Assembly (NCBI GenBank): GCA_035529315.1
Contig: DATKWZ010000001.1
Span: 1 to 64,000, forward strand
Source of the DNA: Anaerolineae bacterium
GTDB taxonomy: Bacteria; Desulfobacterota; Desulfobacteria; Desulfobacterales; ETH-SRB1
Reading direction: 5' to 3'
Length of the DNA: 64,000 nucleotides
The position numbers were made by a program, and so were the translations under genes. Positions 28,601 to 35,957 of the stretch are shown here, one piece after another. Numbering within the stretch: position 1 is the first letter of the stretch; every line of letters begins with the position of its first letter. Under the pieces are notes generated by a model, which was not told where the DNA came from, made no database searches, and saw only the letters and a list, made by a program, of their open reading frames with translations.

Positions 28601-28634
28601 CGCGTGGAAAAAACCGTTTGGAGAGTTGATATGA
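25623..28634 (+). CDS. purL: FGAM synthase, fused PurS-PurL subunit
   Basis: Converts FGAR to FGAM in purine synthesis using ammonia from PurQ. At 1003 residues it is longer than a lone PurL. The first 170 or so residues resemble PurS-like segments, followed by the PurL core with ARSDHCNHNTF, the ATP-site GETHNSPS (about 313-320), DNGGGGLSSS and a second lobe. There is no C-terminal amidotransferase domain; that is purQ, whose start overlaps the stop in ATGA. The start codon follows a GAACCCT repeat rather than a binding site. Confidence 0.94.
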   Translation: MPYRLEIALNQDLVDAEGEGIRRKAFDYFGLKLSRVRTINALTIDADLTTDQLKTIQTEIFTNPVTQTSSYNPLLIDFDWIIWVGFRPGVRDNPGSTAVEAVEDILGIKFKPGEAIYTSKRYCLKAKGLTAEDVDKIAGELLANNIIQKWKIYSQQDWDNKSGTGIIIPRVRLDHKPVVMPIPIDTDETLKRISDERNLALNPNDIPTIRAYFLDTKVQAERALVGLAEPTDVELEYISQARSDHCNHNTFQGLFHYKDLSTGHAEVVDNIFETCIKQPTLSLKEKKPWVVSVLWDNAGAGQFDDDHYYVITGETHNSPSNMEAYGGAITGIVGVYRDPMGTGKGAKLIMGGYGYCVGHRDYNGDLAPHLHPRRLLDGVIEGVRDGGNKSGIPTTFGQLIFHPGYMGKALVFVTAVGIMPTQIKGEPAEQKKTSPGDLVIMCGGRVGKDGIHGVTAASEVFSESTPAGHVQIGDPYTQKKMHDFILEVRDKGFIRFITDNGGGGLSSSVGESALFSNGCEIQLEKVPLKYEGLDQWEIWISESQERMTVAIRPEDLDSFLALSKKHAVESTVIGKYTDSGKLHITYNGKTCACINLDLLSAGFPQWEFDAHWQEPEKRGLFEPVIREPRDYESLLTDILSRPNICSREWISRQYDHEVQGTSVIKPLVGVGRDVNTDASVIRPVLDSEKGLAFAQALLPTYSEIDAYHMTSCTIDEAVRRLIAVGADLDMIGGVDNFCWPNIQYHPEDNPDGRFKAAQLVRSCRALRDICLEYGIPLLSGKDSMYVDGYLAGRYGETHKVSALETIQFSTISVIDDINKCITMDSKIPGDLVYILGETGNELGGSEYYEHYGYVGLNVPQVHAGRFALLYRALGSAIEKEVVASAHGIYRGGLGVHLTMVAMGGDLGMKVDLALIHSKRINRIDTILFSESAGRFIVTIDPENRKIFEDIFKGLPCSCIGVITDKSGDLVISDSKNRGKSKTIISMPVQDLKTAWKKPFGELI

Positions 28635-29449
28635 AGAGGGTAAATGCTCTTGTCTTGGCCGGATACGGCCTGAACTGTGATAATGAGACAGCTTATGCCC
28701 TTGAACTGGCCGGAGCTTCAGCCAGTAGGGTGCATATCAACTCGCTTATTGACGGTTCCGTGACTCTTGATGATTTCCAGATAATGATTTTTGTGGGAGG
28801 ATTTAGCTGGGGAGACGATCACGGCGCAGGTGTGATTCAGTCTGTTCGTCTGAAGACAAATATAGGCGATAAGATACTTGAATTTGTTGACAAGGGGAAT
28901 CTTGTGCTTGGAATATGCAATGGATTTCAGACACTTGTCAACCTGGGGCTTTTGCCCGGCTTTAAGGGCGATTACAAGACACGATCTATTGCCCTTGCAT
29001 TTAATGATTGTGGAAATTTCAGGGATGAGTGGGTAATGCTTAAGGTTAATCCTTTATCTCCATGTGTATTTACAAAAGGATTCGATACCCTGGAGCTTCC
29101 TATAAGACATGGAGAAGGAAAGTTTTATTCAGGCAAGGCCGTAATTGAGCAATTATTTGATAACAACCAGGTTGCTATGCAGTATGCCATGCCAAAAGGC
29201 AGTCTTGCCGACAACAGGTTTCCATTTAATCCAAACGGATCAATAAATGATATTGCCGGTATATGTGATCCCACCGGCCGGATCTTCGGCCTTATGCCTC
29301 ATCCCGAAGCCTTTAACCACTGGACAAATCATCCGGACTGGATGCGCGATAAGGAAAAGATAAAGCGTTGCGGAGGCGCAATAAATCCAGGTACTACAGC
29401 CGGCATACGCATGTTTCAAAATGGCGTGGATTTTATTTGCGGCAGGTAG
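28631..29449 (+). CDS. purQ: FGAM synthase glutaminase subunit PurQ
   Basis: Class I glutamine amidotransferase supplying ammonia to PurL. The nucleophile is Cys96 in GICNGFQT, with the His/Glu pair in PHPEAF. At 272 residues it is longer than Bacillus PurQ and resembles the C-terminal domain of large PurL enzymes. ATG 28631 overlaps the purL stop by 4 bp and has GGAG upstream; the earlier ATG at 28604 would overlap by 31 bp. Confidence 0.94.
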   Translation: MKRVNALVLAGYGLNCDNETAYALELAGASASRVHINSLIDGSVTLDDFQIMIFVGGFSWGDDHGAGVIQSVRLKTNIGDKILEFVDKGNLVLGICNGFQTLVNLGLLPGFKGDYKTRSIALAFNDCGNFRDEWVMLKVNPLSPCVFTKGFDTLELPIRHGEGKFYSGKAVIEQLFDNNQVAMQYAMPKGSLADNRFPFNPNGSINDIAGICDPTGRIFGLMPHPEAFNHWTNHPDWMRDKEKIKRCGGAINPGTTAGIRMFQNGVDFICGR

Positions 29450-29644
29450 TTGATTTTCCCCCGGAACTGGTTATTTTCACTGTTTTTTCTTTTAGATTTA
29501 GCCACCCTGGTTAAATAGTCCTTTGGAATTTAACAGGGCAGGCAGACTCATCCCAGTACGATTGTTCCGACCTGCGGGGTCGGCGTAGACAGGCTACATG
29601 GCAACAACCGTTTGATCAGTTAACTACTCGACTAAAGGTAGTGG

Positions 29645-29809
29645 GAGACCTTTGCAAAATGCCCCCTTTTGCCCAATTGAGCGCTGATGCTTCACTTCGT
29701 GTTGGCGTCAGGCTCAAATTTTAAGCCTCGAAACACTCAATGTATTCCTACGGTTAAAAATTTCGCCTTCCTTGAACTTAAACAAAATTGAGCATTTTTC
29801 AAAGGTCTC
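29645..29809. mobile_element. Complete family D element (D3), 165 bp
   Basis: The ends are inverted: GAGACCTTTGCAAAATGC on the left and GCATTTTTCAAAGGTCTC on the right. There is no coding frame. Its right half recurs at 14380-14473 and its tips flank adk and precede both pilX genes. The rest of the purQ-fimT gap (29450-29640) holds only a small palindrome (CCGACCTGCGGGGTCGG). Confidence 0.7.
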
Positions 29810-29817
29810 GTAGTGGC

Positions 29818-29832
29818 TGGCGCAAAATTTGC
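29818..29832 (+). promoter_or_regulatory. Candidate sigma-54 promoter of the pilin cluster
   Basis: TGGCGCAAAATTTGC has GG and GC exactly ten bases apart, as in the -24/-12 consensus TGGCAC-N5-TTGC. It begins 9 bp after the D3 end and about 160 bp before fimT. By chance one expects around two such matches in a window this size, so position is part of the argument. Confidence 0.45.
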
Positions 29833-29850
29833 ATATAAATCAATTTTAAT

Positions 29851-29962
29851 GGATTCGCAAAAAGTCGTCATTTCGGTAGATCCCGGATCAAGTCCGGGAG
29901 GAGTCCAGATGATCTGCAACTACTTGAAAAGACTGGATTACGGCTTTCGCCGGAATGACGGA
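29851..29962. repeat. Family B-like repeat (B4)
   Basis: Opens with GATTCGCAAAAAGTCGTCAT and closes with TTTCGCCGGAATGACGG. The inner parts pair (GTCATTTCGG / CCGGAATGAC). It forms the untranslated leader of fimT. Confidence 0.55.
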
Positions 29963-29981
29963 AATGAGGAATCGAGGCTCT

Positions 29982-30440
29982 ATGCGGCTTTGCAATAAAC
30001 AATCCGGCTTTACACTTATTGAACTGATCGTTACAATTGCTATTCTGGCGGTGTTTGCCGGCATTGCCGTTCCAAATTTTCTGTCTTACATGCCGAAAAG
30101 CAGGTTAAATGGAGCGGCCAGGCAGGTGATGGGTGATTTGATGGCAGCAAGGATGAGAGCTGTTAAAGAGAACTCCACGGCTACGGTAACGTATCTTAGC
30201 AACCATGAGTATAAAATATCGACTGTCAGTGAAGAGAAAACCGTGAATATCTGGCCCAATTATCATGACGTAACTATCGGCAGCGTTAGCGGCGGCAGCT
30301 TTAGTAGTAACAGCTTCAGTAATATTAGTTTTCTTTCCAGAGGAACATCAAACACCGGCAGTGTTGGTCTAACCAATTCGACCAACTCAAAGAAGGTGAG
30401 TGTTACTATAACAGGACGTGTTAAGATAACTCATTTATAA
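29982..30440 (+). CDS. Minor pseudopilin, GspH/FimT type
   Basis: A 152-residue prepilin with a short leader ending in Gly9, then Phe10-TLIE. This fits the prepilin-peptidase consensus with Glu at mature position 5, and a hydrophobic helix follows to about residue 35. The GspH/FimT-type LNGAARQVMGDLMAARMRAVKEN segment follows (broken here at residue level by the helix end). The tail is rich in Ser and Asn. ATG 29982 has GAGG upstream; the ATG at 29964 would lengthen the leader. First gene of the minor-pilin cluster, likely exported through a type IV pilus assembly machine encoded elsewhere. Confidence 0.86.
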   Translation: MRLCNKQSGFTLIELIVTIAILAVFAGIAVPNFLSYMPKSRLNGAARQVMGDLMAARMRAVKENSTATVTYLSNHEYKISTVSEEKTVNIWPNYHDVTIGSVSGGSFSSNSFSNISFLSRGTSNTGSVGLTNSTNSKKVSVTITGRVKITHL

Positions 30441-30471
30441 TTATCTCTACAACACCATTTGCCATTTAGAT

Positions 30472-30580
30472 GTCATTTCGAGAAGCGAAGCGACGAGAAA
30501 TCTTACTGCAAAACATATAGTTAAGGATTCCTCCTTTTGGTCCTGTCTGCGTGCGGACACGCACAGGCAAGCGAAATGAC
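30472..30580. repeat. 109-bp repeat with inverted GTCATTTCG ends (family F)
   Basis: GTCATTTCG at 30472-30480 and CGAAATGAC at 30572-30580 bracket a non-coding stretch. The inside has AAGCGAAGCGACGAGAAATC and a CCTGTCTGCGTGCGGACACG palindrome. It lies between fimT and pilV and splits the two genes by 190 bp. Confidence 0.65.
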
Positions 30581-30630
30581 AAGCGTCATTGTAGGATTAT
30601 TTAACATAAACATAAGGAAAAACTTCCCTA

Positions 30631-31011
30631 ATGTGCAGATTATGCGACAGCAACAATGGTTTTACCCTAATGGAAGTTCTGTTTGCCATGCTTATTTTGA
30701 CAGTAGGACTGCTTGGAACGGCTGCCCTGATAACAGGGGTAATTAACAGCAACAAGCTTAGCAACAGGATTAGCACCGCCACGATTCTGGCGCAGGATAA
30801 GATGGAAGAGATCAGAGGGGTTGGATACGCTGGCGCTGATGCTGAAGCTGGGACAGAAGGCTATAATATCATTCCAAATTATCTTTTATATAAAAGAATC
30901 ACAGCCGTAGTTGCCGGTGATCCAGCCGCTGGCATGAAGAAGATAACTGTTACCGTATATTGGGATTCTGATGCCCATTCGGTTGTTTTAAATACTATCC
31001 TTGCGGAGTAA
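30631..31011 (+). CDS. Minor pilin, PilV type
   Basis: A 126-residue prepilin. The leader ends at Gly10, then Phe-TLMEVLFAML with Glu5. After the helix come AQDKMEEIRGVGYAG and a short beta-rich end (ITVTVYW). This fits PilV/type IV pilus modification proteins, which join a tip-priming complex with PilW, PilX and FimT. AAGGAA lies 12 nt before the ATG. It is 5 nt before pilW. Confidence 0.86.
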   Translation: MCRLCDSNNGFTLMEVLFAMLILTVGLLGTAALITGVINSNKLSNRISTATILAQDKMEEIRGVGYAGADAEAGTEGYNIIPNYLLYKRITAVVAGDPAAGMKKITVTVYWDSDAHSVVLNTILAE

Positions 31012-31016
31012 ACCTA

Positions 31017-31634
31017 TTGCATTATTTGCCTAAAAATAGAGAGAGCGGTTTTACCCTGGTGGAAATGCTGATTGCCATGACAATTGGTCTGATTATCCTG
31101 ACGGCATTGTCGAGCACCTTCCTTATTCAGCGCAAAACATATGATGTTCAGGAACAGATTGTCGAGATGGTTCAGACAGCAAGAGCTGCCATGGACATGA
31201 TGACCAGAGAAATCAGGATGGCGGGGTATAATCCGGCTGGTGTAAGTTTTGATGGTATTCCATATAATGCGGATTCATCGACAATCGATGTATATGCGGA
31301 CCTTAACGGCAACGGCAGTATCGACACCACCAGCGGTACTTACGAACATATAACATATTTATATGACAGCACGAATAATCAGATCGACAGGAATACGAAT
31401 ACCGGTGGCGGCAACCAGCCATTTGCCGAAAACATCGAGACGTTTGAAGTTTTGTGCCTAAAAGCTGATGGCGTGACGGAAGTAACTACAACTGCCGAAA
31501 ATGCTGATATTCGACAGATAAGGATTACAATAACCGCCAGGACAACTGAAGCAGATGCTGATTATTCCACAAATGGCGGATACAGGACACATACTTTAAC
31601 CTCTTTGATAACGCCAAGAAATCTTGGTTTATAG
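31017..31634 (+). CDS. Minor pilin, PilW type
   Basis: A 205-residue prepilin with leader ending in Gly11 then Phe-TLVEMLIAM. The region after the helix (MVQTARAAMDMMTREIRMAG) is characteristic of PilW. The start is TTG at 31017 with GGAG 9 nt upstream at the end of pilV. The last 33 codons are repeated downstream as a remnant (33935-34036). Confidence 0.86.
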   Translation: MHYLPKNRESGFTLVEMLIAMTIGLIILTALSSTFLIQRKTYDVQEQIVEMVQTARAAMDMMTREIRMAGYNPAGVSFDGIPYNADSSTIDVYADLNGNGSIDTTSGTYEHITYLYDSTNNQIDRNTNTGGGNQPFAENIETFEVLCLKADGVTEVTTTAENADIRQIRITITARTTEADADYSTNGGYRTHTLTSLITPRNLGL

Positions 31635-31691
31635 AAACTGGTTACGGGTTCCGACTACTCGACTTTCAAAGGTCTCAATAAAGGGTTTTAA

Positions 31692-32900
31692 ATGTCAGAT
31701 ATGGGTTTGACATATAAAAATGAAAAAGGAATGGTCCTTCCTCTTGGGCTTATGTTCCTTGCTATTATAGCGATTCTGGGAACTACTGCGGTTATAGTAA
31801 CAACAACAGACCTTAAAATCGGCAGCAATTACAGGGCCAGCGAAGAGGCATTTTATGCGGCGGAAGCGGGAATCGAAGAGGCAAGGGCGAGGCTCCGCCA
31901 AAGTGCGGCAAATCATATTAATGATGGACATCCCACCTCTGACCAATGGAGGGCATATATTGGAGAGAATGTAAAAGCGCAAGGAAAGGGATACAACAGC
32001 AGTAATGCGATGCATATTAGGGTATCCAGTCTTCAATCCTATCTGGCATATGTTGTAGAAATAAAACACCAGACAGATACATCAGGCAATATTTTATACT
32101 GGGGAGATCCTGACGGCGACGGGATCAGCCAGCGCAATCTTGATGGGACGTACTCCGGCAACAAAAATATCTATCTTGTTACGAGTTACGGCTATTCAGG
32201 CACTTCAAACAAGGCAATATGTGTTGAAATGACACTGGTTCCTCCTGTAACTGCGCCGGCCGCTCTTTATATTGAAGCCTCAACGACTATTCAGGGTTCC
32301 AGTACTAATATTATCGGCACAGATAGTTGCGGAAGCGAGGATAAGCCGGGGATTATTACTTCACAGGCCGAGGGGTCGATTACGGAGAACGGCAATCCCA
32401 CTATTTCCGGCGACCCCGCTATCTCATACAACGGCGCAAACATGGACATCCAGTCTGTAGTTGATTCCTTTAAAGGCTCCGCTGATTTCGCGTATACTGT
32501 AAATAGCGCCACTGATACAGGAATGAACTGGGGAACTCCGACACCAGGTGCAACCCTGCAGGATCCTTCTTCTTGCAGCTCCAGCAACATTGTTTATTAC
32601 AACACACAGAATACCTATATAAAACTTAGTGGAGGCTCTGCAGGATGCGGGATACTTCTTGTTGAGGGAGATCTGGATATGAGTGGCGGGTTTTCATGGT
32701 ATGGTATAGTTATTGTGACAGGAGCTATTACAATTACCGGCGGCGGGGATAAGAACATTACTGGCGCTTTGATTGCCGGCGGATCCGTAGATGCTGATAT
32801 TGTAGGTGGAAATTCCAATATAGTCTATTGCAGTTCAGCGATAGATAATCAGACAGAAAACCATCCTTTGCTCATACTTAGCTGGGAAGAGGAAATGTAA
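31692..32900 (+). CDS. PilX-like minor pilin with large C-terminal domain, copy 1
   Basis: A 402-residue protein. The N-terminus NEKG-MVLPLGLMFLA is PilX-like, with a hydrophobic helix (13-36) and the conserved GSNYRASEEAFYAAEAG. From about residue 180 comes a Gly/Ser/Asn-rich, repetitive beta region (GDLDMSGG, GAITITGGG) that looks like a right-handed beta-helix or adhesive domain, ending LLILSWEEE. AAAGGG lies 6 nt before the ATG. It is paired tail-to-tail with the exported protein gene at 32921. A second copy with nearly the same first 52 residues is at 34110. Confidence 0.82.
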   Translation: MSDMGLTYKNEKGMVLPLGLMFLAIIAILGTTAVIVTTTDLKIGSNYRASEEAFYAAEAGIEEARARLRQSAANHINDGHPTSDQWRAYIGENVKAQGKGYNSSNAMHIRVSSLQSYLAYVVEIKHQTDTSGNILYWGDPDGDGISQRNLDGTYSGNKNIYLVTSYGYSGTSNKAICVEMTLVPPVTAPAALYIEASTTIQGSSTNIIGTDSCGSEDKPGIITSQAEGSITENGNPTISGDPAISYNGANMDIQSVVDSFKGSADFAYTVNSATDTGMNWGTPTPGATLQDPSSCSSSNIVYYNTQNTYIKLSGGSAGCGILLVEGDLDMSGGFSWYGIVIVTGAITITGGGDKNITGALIAGGSVDADIVGGNSNIVYCSSAIDNQTENHPLLILSWEEEM

Positions 32901-32920
32901 AGGGGATGCTATTTGAAGCT

Positions 32921-33457
32921 CTACTTTTTTACCCACCAGCCTTCAGGCAGCTTTCCATTGTTAATTTCCTTTACCTTGTCAGTAATATCATATATCTTAG
33001 CGGAAATCTTTCTCATTTCATCCCTTGCTTTTTTCTTGGCTTCCTGATCTTTATTATGTGTAGCTTCCCGGATTTTTTCCAGGCTTTCATCAAGTTTGGC
33101 CACCAGCTCTATTTTTCTTTTTATATAGTATTTTACATCTAATGTTTCAGGTTTTATTTTCTCTTCTCTCGTTACAATACCAGTTTTTCCGTTGGTTTTA
33201 CTTTCCATGTCAGTTATATTTTTTTCAGAATCTATCTCTTCTTCATATTCTATATCTGTTTTCTTTATTGTTCTTACAAAATTCTTTTCAATCCCCACAA
33301 TTCCGCCGCGATAATAGAACTTTATCTGACGACCTTCCTTCCAGTAGTGGTTAGTTATGAATGTAGAGCCGTTTTTTAACTCAATAAGATAAGAAGAAAA
33401 GCATACAGCAGGCCATATGATGAAGAAAATTATTATTAGCGGAATAAACTTTTTCAT
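32921..33457 (-). CDS. Small exported protein of unknown family, copy 1
   Basis: 178 residues from ATG 33457: signal peptide (residues 1-21, cut near CFSS), then a beta-rich domain YLIELKNGSTFITNHYW...GGIVGIEK (about 22-65). A charged linker and a helical part (about 110-165) follow, ending NGKLPEGWW. No family name is known to me; the beta part suggests a small SH3- or Sm-like barrel. It is tail-to-tail with pilX copy 1 and homologous over its full length to 35362-35907, with the first 65 residues closest. The earlier ATG at 33499 would spoil the signal peptide. Confidence 0.75.
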   Translation of the reverse strand: MKKFIPLIIIFFIIWPAVCFSSYLIELKNGSTFITNHYWKEGRQIKFYYRGGIVGIEKNFVRTIKKTDIEYEEEIDSEKNITDMESKTNGKTGIVTREEKIKPETLDVKYYIKRKIELVAKLDESLEKIREATHNKDQEAKKKARDEMRKISAKIYDITDKVKEINNGKLPEGWWVKK

Positions 33458-33516
33458 AATATTTTCATGATATAATATTAGTTGTAATAATTCCATCAAA
33501 TATTAAAGTCAATATT

Positions 33517-33703
33517 GATAAACTCGTAAAAAGTCCAAAAACACGTCATTGCGAGCAAAGCGAAGCAATCTCATGGATTGCAACAGCCTGTAATTGCTGG
33601 ATAGCGCTGACGGTTAGCGCTTCCGCTTCACTACGTGTCACTTCGTGCCCCGCCTTCGTGGGAATGACGATTAAGGGGTATGCTGGACTTATTACGAAAC
33701 CGT
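33517..33703. mobile_element. Family B MITE-like element (B1)
   Basis: The left end GATAAACTCGTAAAAAGTC is identical to the right end (reverse complement) of the copy at 52022-52160. The right end GGACTTATTACGAAAC is degenerate. The inside has a TTGCGAGCAAAGCGAAGCAA repeat unit. It separates the two pilX units. Confidence 0.65.
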
Positions 33704-33879
33704 CAAATATTGGTTTCTGAAAAAAATTGGTAAAGTTAATTTTATACAAACGATTAGAACATTAAATATTTTAATAGCTAAGATATAATTTATTTTAAAG
33801 TAAGAGTTTGAATCCCATAATATAATATGATAATATAATTTTTGTTGATTACCAACAATTTTTATTGGAAATGCCGAAA

Positions 33880-33894
33880 TGGCATATAATTTGC
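33880..33894 (+). promoter_or_regulatory. Candidate sigma-54 promoter of the second pilX unit
   Basis: TGGCATATAATTTGC matches TGGCAC-N5-TTGC with GG and GC ten bases apart. It lies 40 bp before the pilW remnant and 215 bp before pilX copy 2. CATATAAT inside it could alternatively serve as a sigma-70 -10 box. Confidence 0.45.
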
Positions 33895-33934
33895 GGGACT
33901 TAATAGTAGAAGAAGGCAATACTTTGTATCCTTA

Positions 33935-34036
33935 ACCGCCAAAACTGTCGAAGCAGGCTCTGATTATTCAGCAAATAACGGTTACAGGACACACACTTTA
34001 ACCTCTTTAATAACGCCGAGAAATCTTGATTTATAG
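33935..34036 (+). pseudogene. 3' remnant of pilW (last 33 codons)
   Basis: Translates to TAKTVEAGSDYSANNGYRTH and on to SLITPRNLDL then stop, matching the end of PilW (31533-31634) with about eight changes. The shared sequence continues through the pilW-pilX spacer. No pilin N-terminus is present. It marks the left boundary of the duplication. Confidence 0.85.
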
Positions 34037-34109
34037 AAACTCGTTACTGGTTGCTCGTTTCGACTGCTCGACCTTCAAAGGTCTCAATAAAGGGTTTTAA
34101 ATATCAGAT

Positions 34110-35351
34110 ATGGGTTTGATATATAAAAATGAAAAAGGAATGGTCCTTCCTCTTGGGCTTATGTTCCTTGCTATTATAGCGATTTTGGGAACCACAGCGG
34201 TTATAGTAACGACAACAGACCTTAAAATCGGCAGCAATTACAGGGCCAGCGAACAGGCATTCTACGATGCAGATGCCGGCGTTCAATACGTAATTGCAAG
34301 CATAAAAGATGGACTTGAAAATGAAACCTTTGCTCTGCCTGCAAATATCGAAGATACCGTTTCTTTTACTTCTTATTATACAACACCTGCGGATTTTTCC
34401 TTTACTATCTCAGACATATCAATGACTGATTCAAATACCTACACCTTCACCAGCACCGGCAGCGGTCCTGGAAACTCGCAATCCGTCATAGAAGTCTCAT
34501 TTGCGAGAGAGGTCACAAGCGCTATTAATTACGCTGGATTTGGTGATGCAAAATTAGATACGAAAAATGGCGGAACTACTTTGAGTTATGACAGCAGCAG
34601 CCCCGATCCCACAAAAAACGATCCTTCTAACCCGTCATTTCAAAGCACGCATGAAGCCGATGTTGGATCTAATGACTGGCTGGTGACCCATAATGGGGTG
34701 TTGATTGATGGAAGCGGAGTATTTGGCGAACAGTCAGACGGCTCTCCTACAACAGACGGCATTCATGGCGGCACAACATTTTATGAAACAACCCCTGTCA
34801 ATGCAGGAAGGATCGATCCTGACCCTCTTGGTGTAAATTCCGGAGGCATATATGATCCTTCTACCTATAGTGTCAGCAACGACAATGACCTCTCCGGAGT
34901 CGGCACCACAATCAACACCAGCGGCCCCGTCACTCTCGTCGGAAAAGCAGGTGGAGCCAATTATTACTTCACGGATATCACCCTGAAAGTTGGGTCAAGC
35001 CTCACTGTTGATGTAACGGCAGGACCACCGGTCAACATATTCCTGGAAGGTGGTCTTGAAGCCAAGAACGGCTCGACAATTAATGTTGTTGGGAACGCAA
35101 CGGATTTTGCTATTTTTTCAAACTCTGCTTCTAAGATCGATTTTAAACACAACAGTGAATTCAAGGGGCTGGTATATGCTCCATTTGCACCTGTTGACAT
35201 GAAAAACAGTTCATCGGTCTATGGAGCAATATGGGCTAAAACCTTAGATATAAAAAATTCAGGTACACTCTATTTTGACACAGCCTTGAAAAACAAGTAT
35301 TCAAATACAACAAACAATATGTTAATTCAGTCTTGGAAAGAAGTTTTTTAG
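34110..35351 (+). CDS. PilX-like minor pilin with large C-terminal domain, copy 2
   Basis: 413 residues from ATG 34110. Residues 1-52 match copy 1 at 50 of 52 positions, then the sequences diverge fully. The C-terminal half is again Gly/Ser/Asn-rich and repetitive (LEAKNGSTINVVG, SEFKGLVYAPFAPVDMKNSS) and ends MLIQSWKEVF, echoing copy 1's ending. The codon equivalent to the copy 1 start is ATA here, so the usable ATG is 15 nt from AAAGGG instead of 6. It is tail-to-tail with its own exported partner gene. Confidence 0.82.
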   Translation: MGLIYKNEKGMVLPLGLMFLAIIAILGTTAVIVTTTDLKIGSNYRASEQAFYDADAGVQYVIASIKDGLENETFALPANIEDTVSFTSYYTTPADFSFTISDISMTDSNTYTFTSTGSGPGNSQSVIEVSFAREVTSAINYAGFGDAKLDTKNGGTTLSYDSSSPDPTKNDPSNPSFQSTHEADVGSNDWLVTHNGVLIDGSGVFGEQSDGSPTTDGIHGGTTFYETTPVNAGRIDPDPLGVNSGGIYDPSTYSVSNDNDLSGVGTTINTSGPVTLVGKAGGANYYFTDITLKVGSSLTVDVTAGPPVNIFLEGGLEAKNGSTINVVGNATDFAIFSNSASKIDFKHNSEFKGLVYAPFAPVDMKNSSSVYGAIWAKTLDIKNSGTLYFDTALKNKYSNTTNNMLIQSWKEVF

Positions 35352-35361
35352 ATTTTATTTT

Positions 35362-35907
35362 TTACATCTGGTCATCCTTATCCCACCATGAAGGAACTTT
35401 ACCCCCATAAGCGGGTTTTACCTTATCGCTGAGAGCTGAAAGTTCTTTTTGTAACAACAGAAGCTTTTCCCATTGCTCATCTGTTTGCTTACCATCCTTT
35501 TTCCTCTTTGCTTCCATGAAGGCAGCGGAAACAGTCTCGATTTCCGTTGCGATACGCATTTTTTCCTTAAGAAATGCTTCTTTTTCAGGATGAGACAACA
35601 GCCCTGTCTCTTTTTCCTGCCCCGATTCCGGTTTGTATTCAGATTCTGCTTTGACCTCTTCTTCTTTTACCGGCCGTGATTCTTCCTTTATGTAAGGCAA
35701 ATCAGACTTCCTGATTTCCCGGACCAGGCTTTTTTCAATCCCCACAATTCCGCCGCGAAAGTAAAGCTTTATCTGGCCTTTTTTCTCCCAATAGTGGTTA
35801 GTTATAAATGTAGAGCCGTTTTTTAACTCAACGAGATAAGAGGAAAGACCGACAGATGGATATATGAAAAAGGCGATGAATACAATTATTAGAATAAACT
35901 TTTTCAT
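35362..35907 (-). CDS. Small exported protein of unknown family, copy 2
   Basis: 181 residues from ATG 35907: signal peptide (1-22), the domain YLVELKNGSTFITNHYW...GGIVGIEK, a Glu-rich linker (about 70-95), a helical region and the ending GGKVPSWWDKDD. It is a paralogue of 32921-33457. The N-terminal domain is highly similar, the linker is not. It stops 11 bp from the pilX copy 2 stop on the other strand. Confidence 0.75.
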   Translation of the reverse strand: MKKFILIIVFIAFFIYPSVGLSSYLVELKNGSTFITNHYWEKKGQIKLYFRGGIVGIEKSLVREIRKSDLPYIKEESRPVKEEEVKAESEYKPESGQEKETGLLSHPEKEAFLKEKMRIATEIETVSAAFMEAKRKKDGKQTDEQWEKLLLLQKELSALSDKVKPAYGGKVPSWWDKDDQM

Positions 35908-35957
35908 AAGATCATCCAACAATCCCATCATTCCGTGAACGGTTACCATTAGACTAA

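Noticed and set aside
29540-29625. Structured stretch that suggested a cyclic-dinucleotide (GEMM) riboswitch before the pilin genes
   Set aside because: It lacks the hallmark GCAAACC and ACGCAAAGC blocks; the structure is better explained by a short GGTCGG palindrome resembling other intergenic repeats.
32906-33354. Plus-strand open frames rich in Phe and Leu
   Set aside because: They are antisense to the exported protein gene, which has a signal peptide and a clear paralogue.
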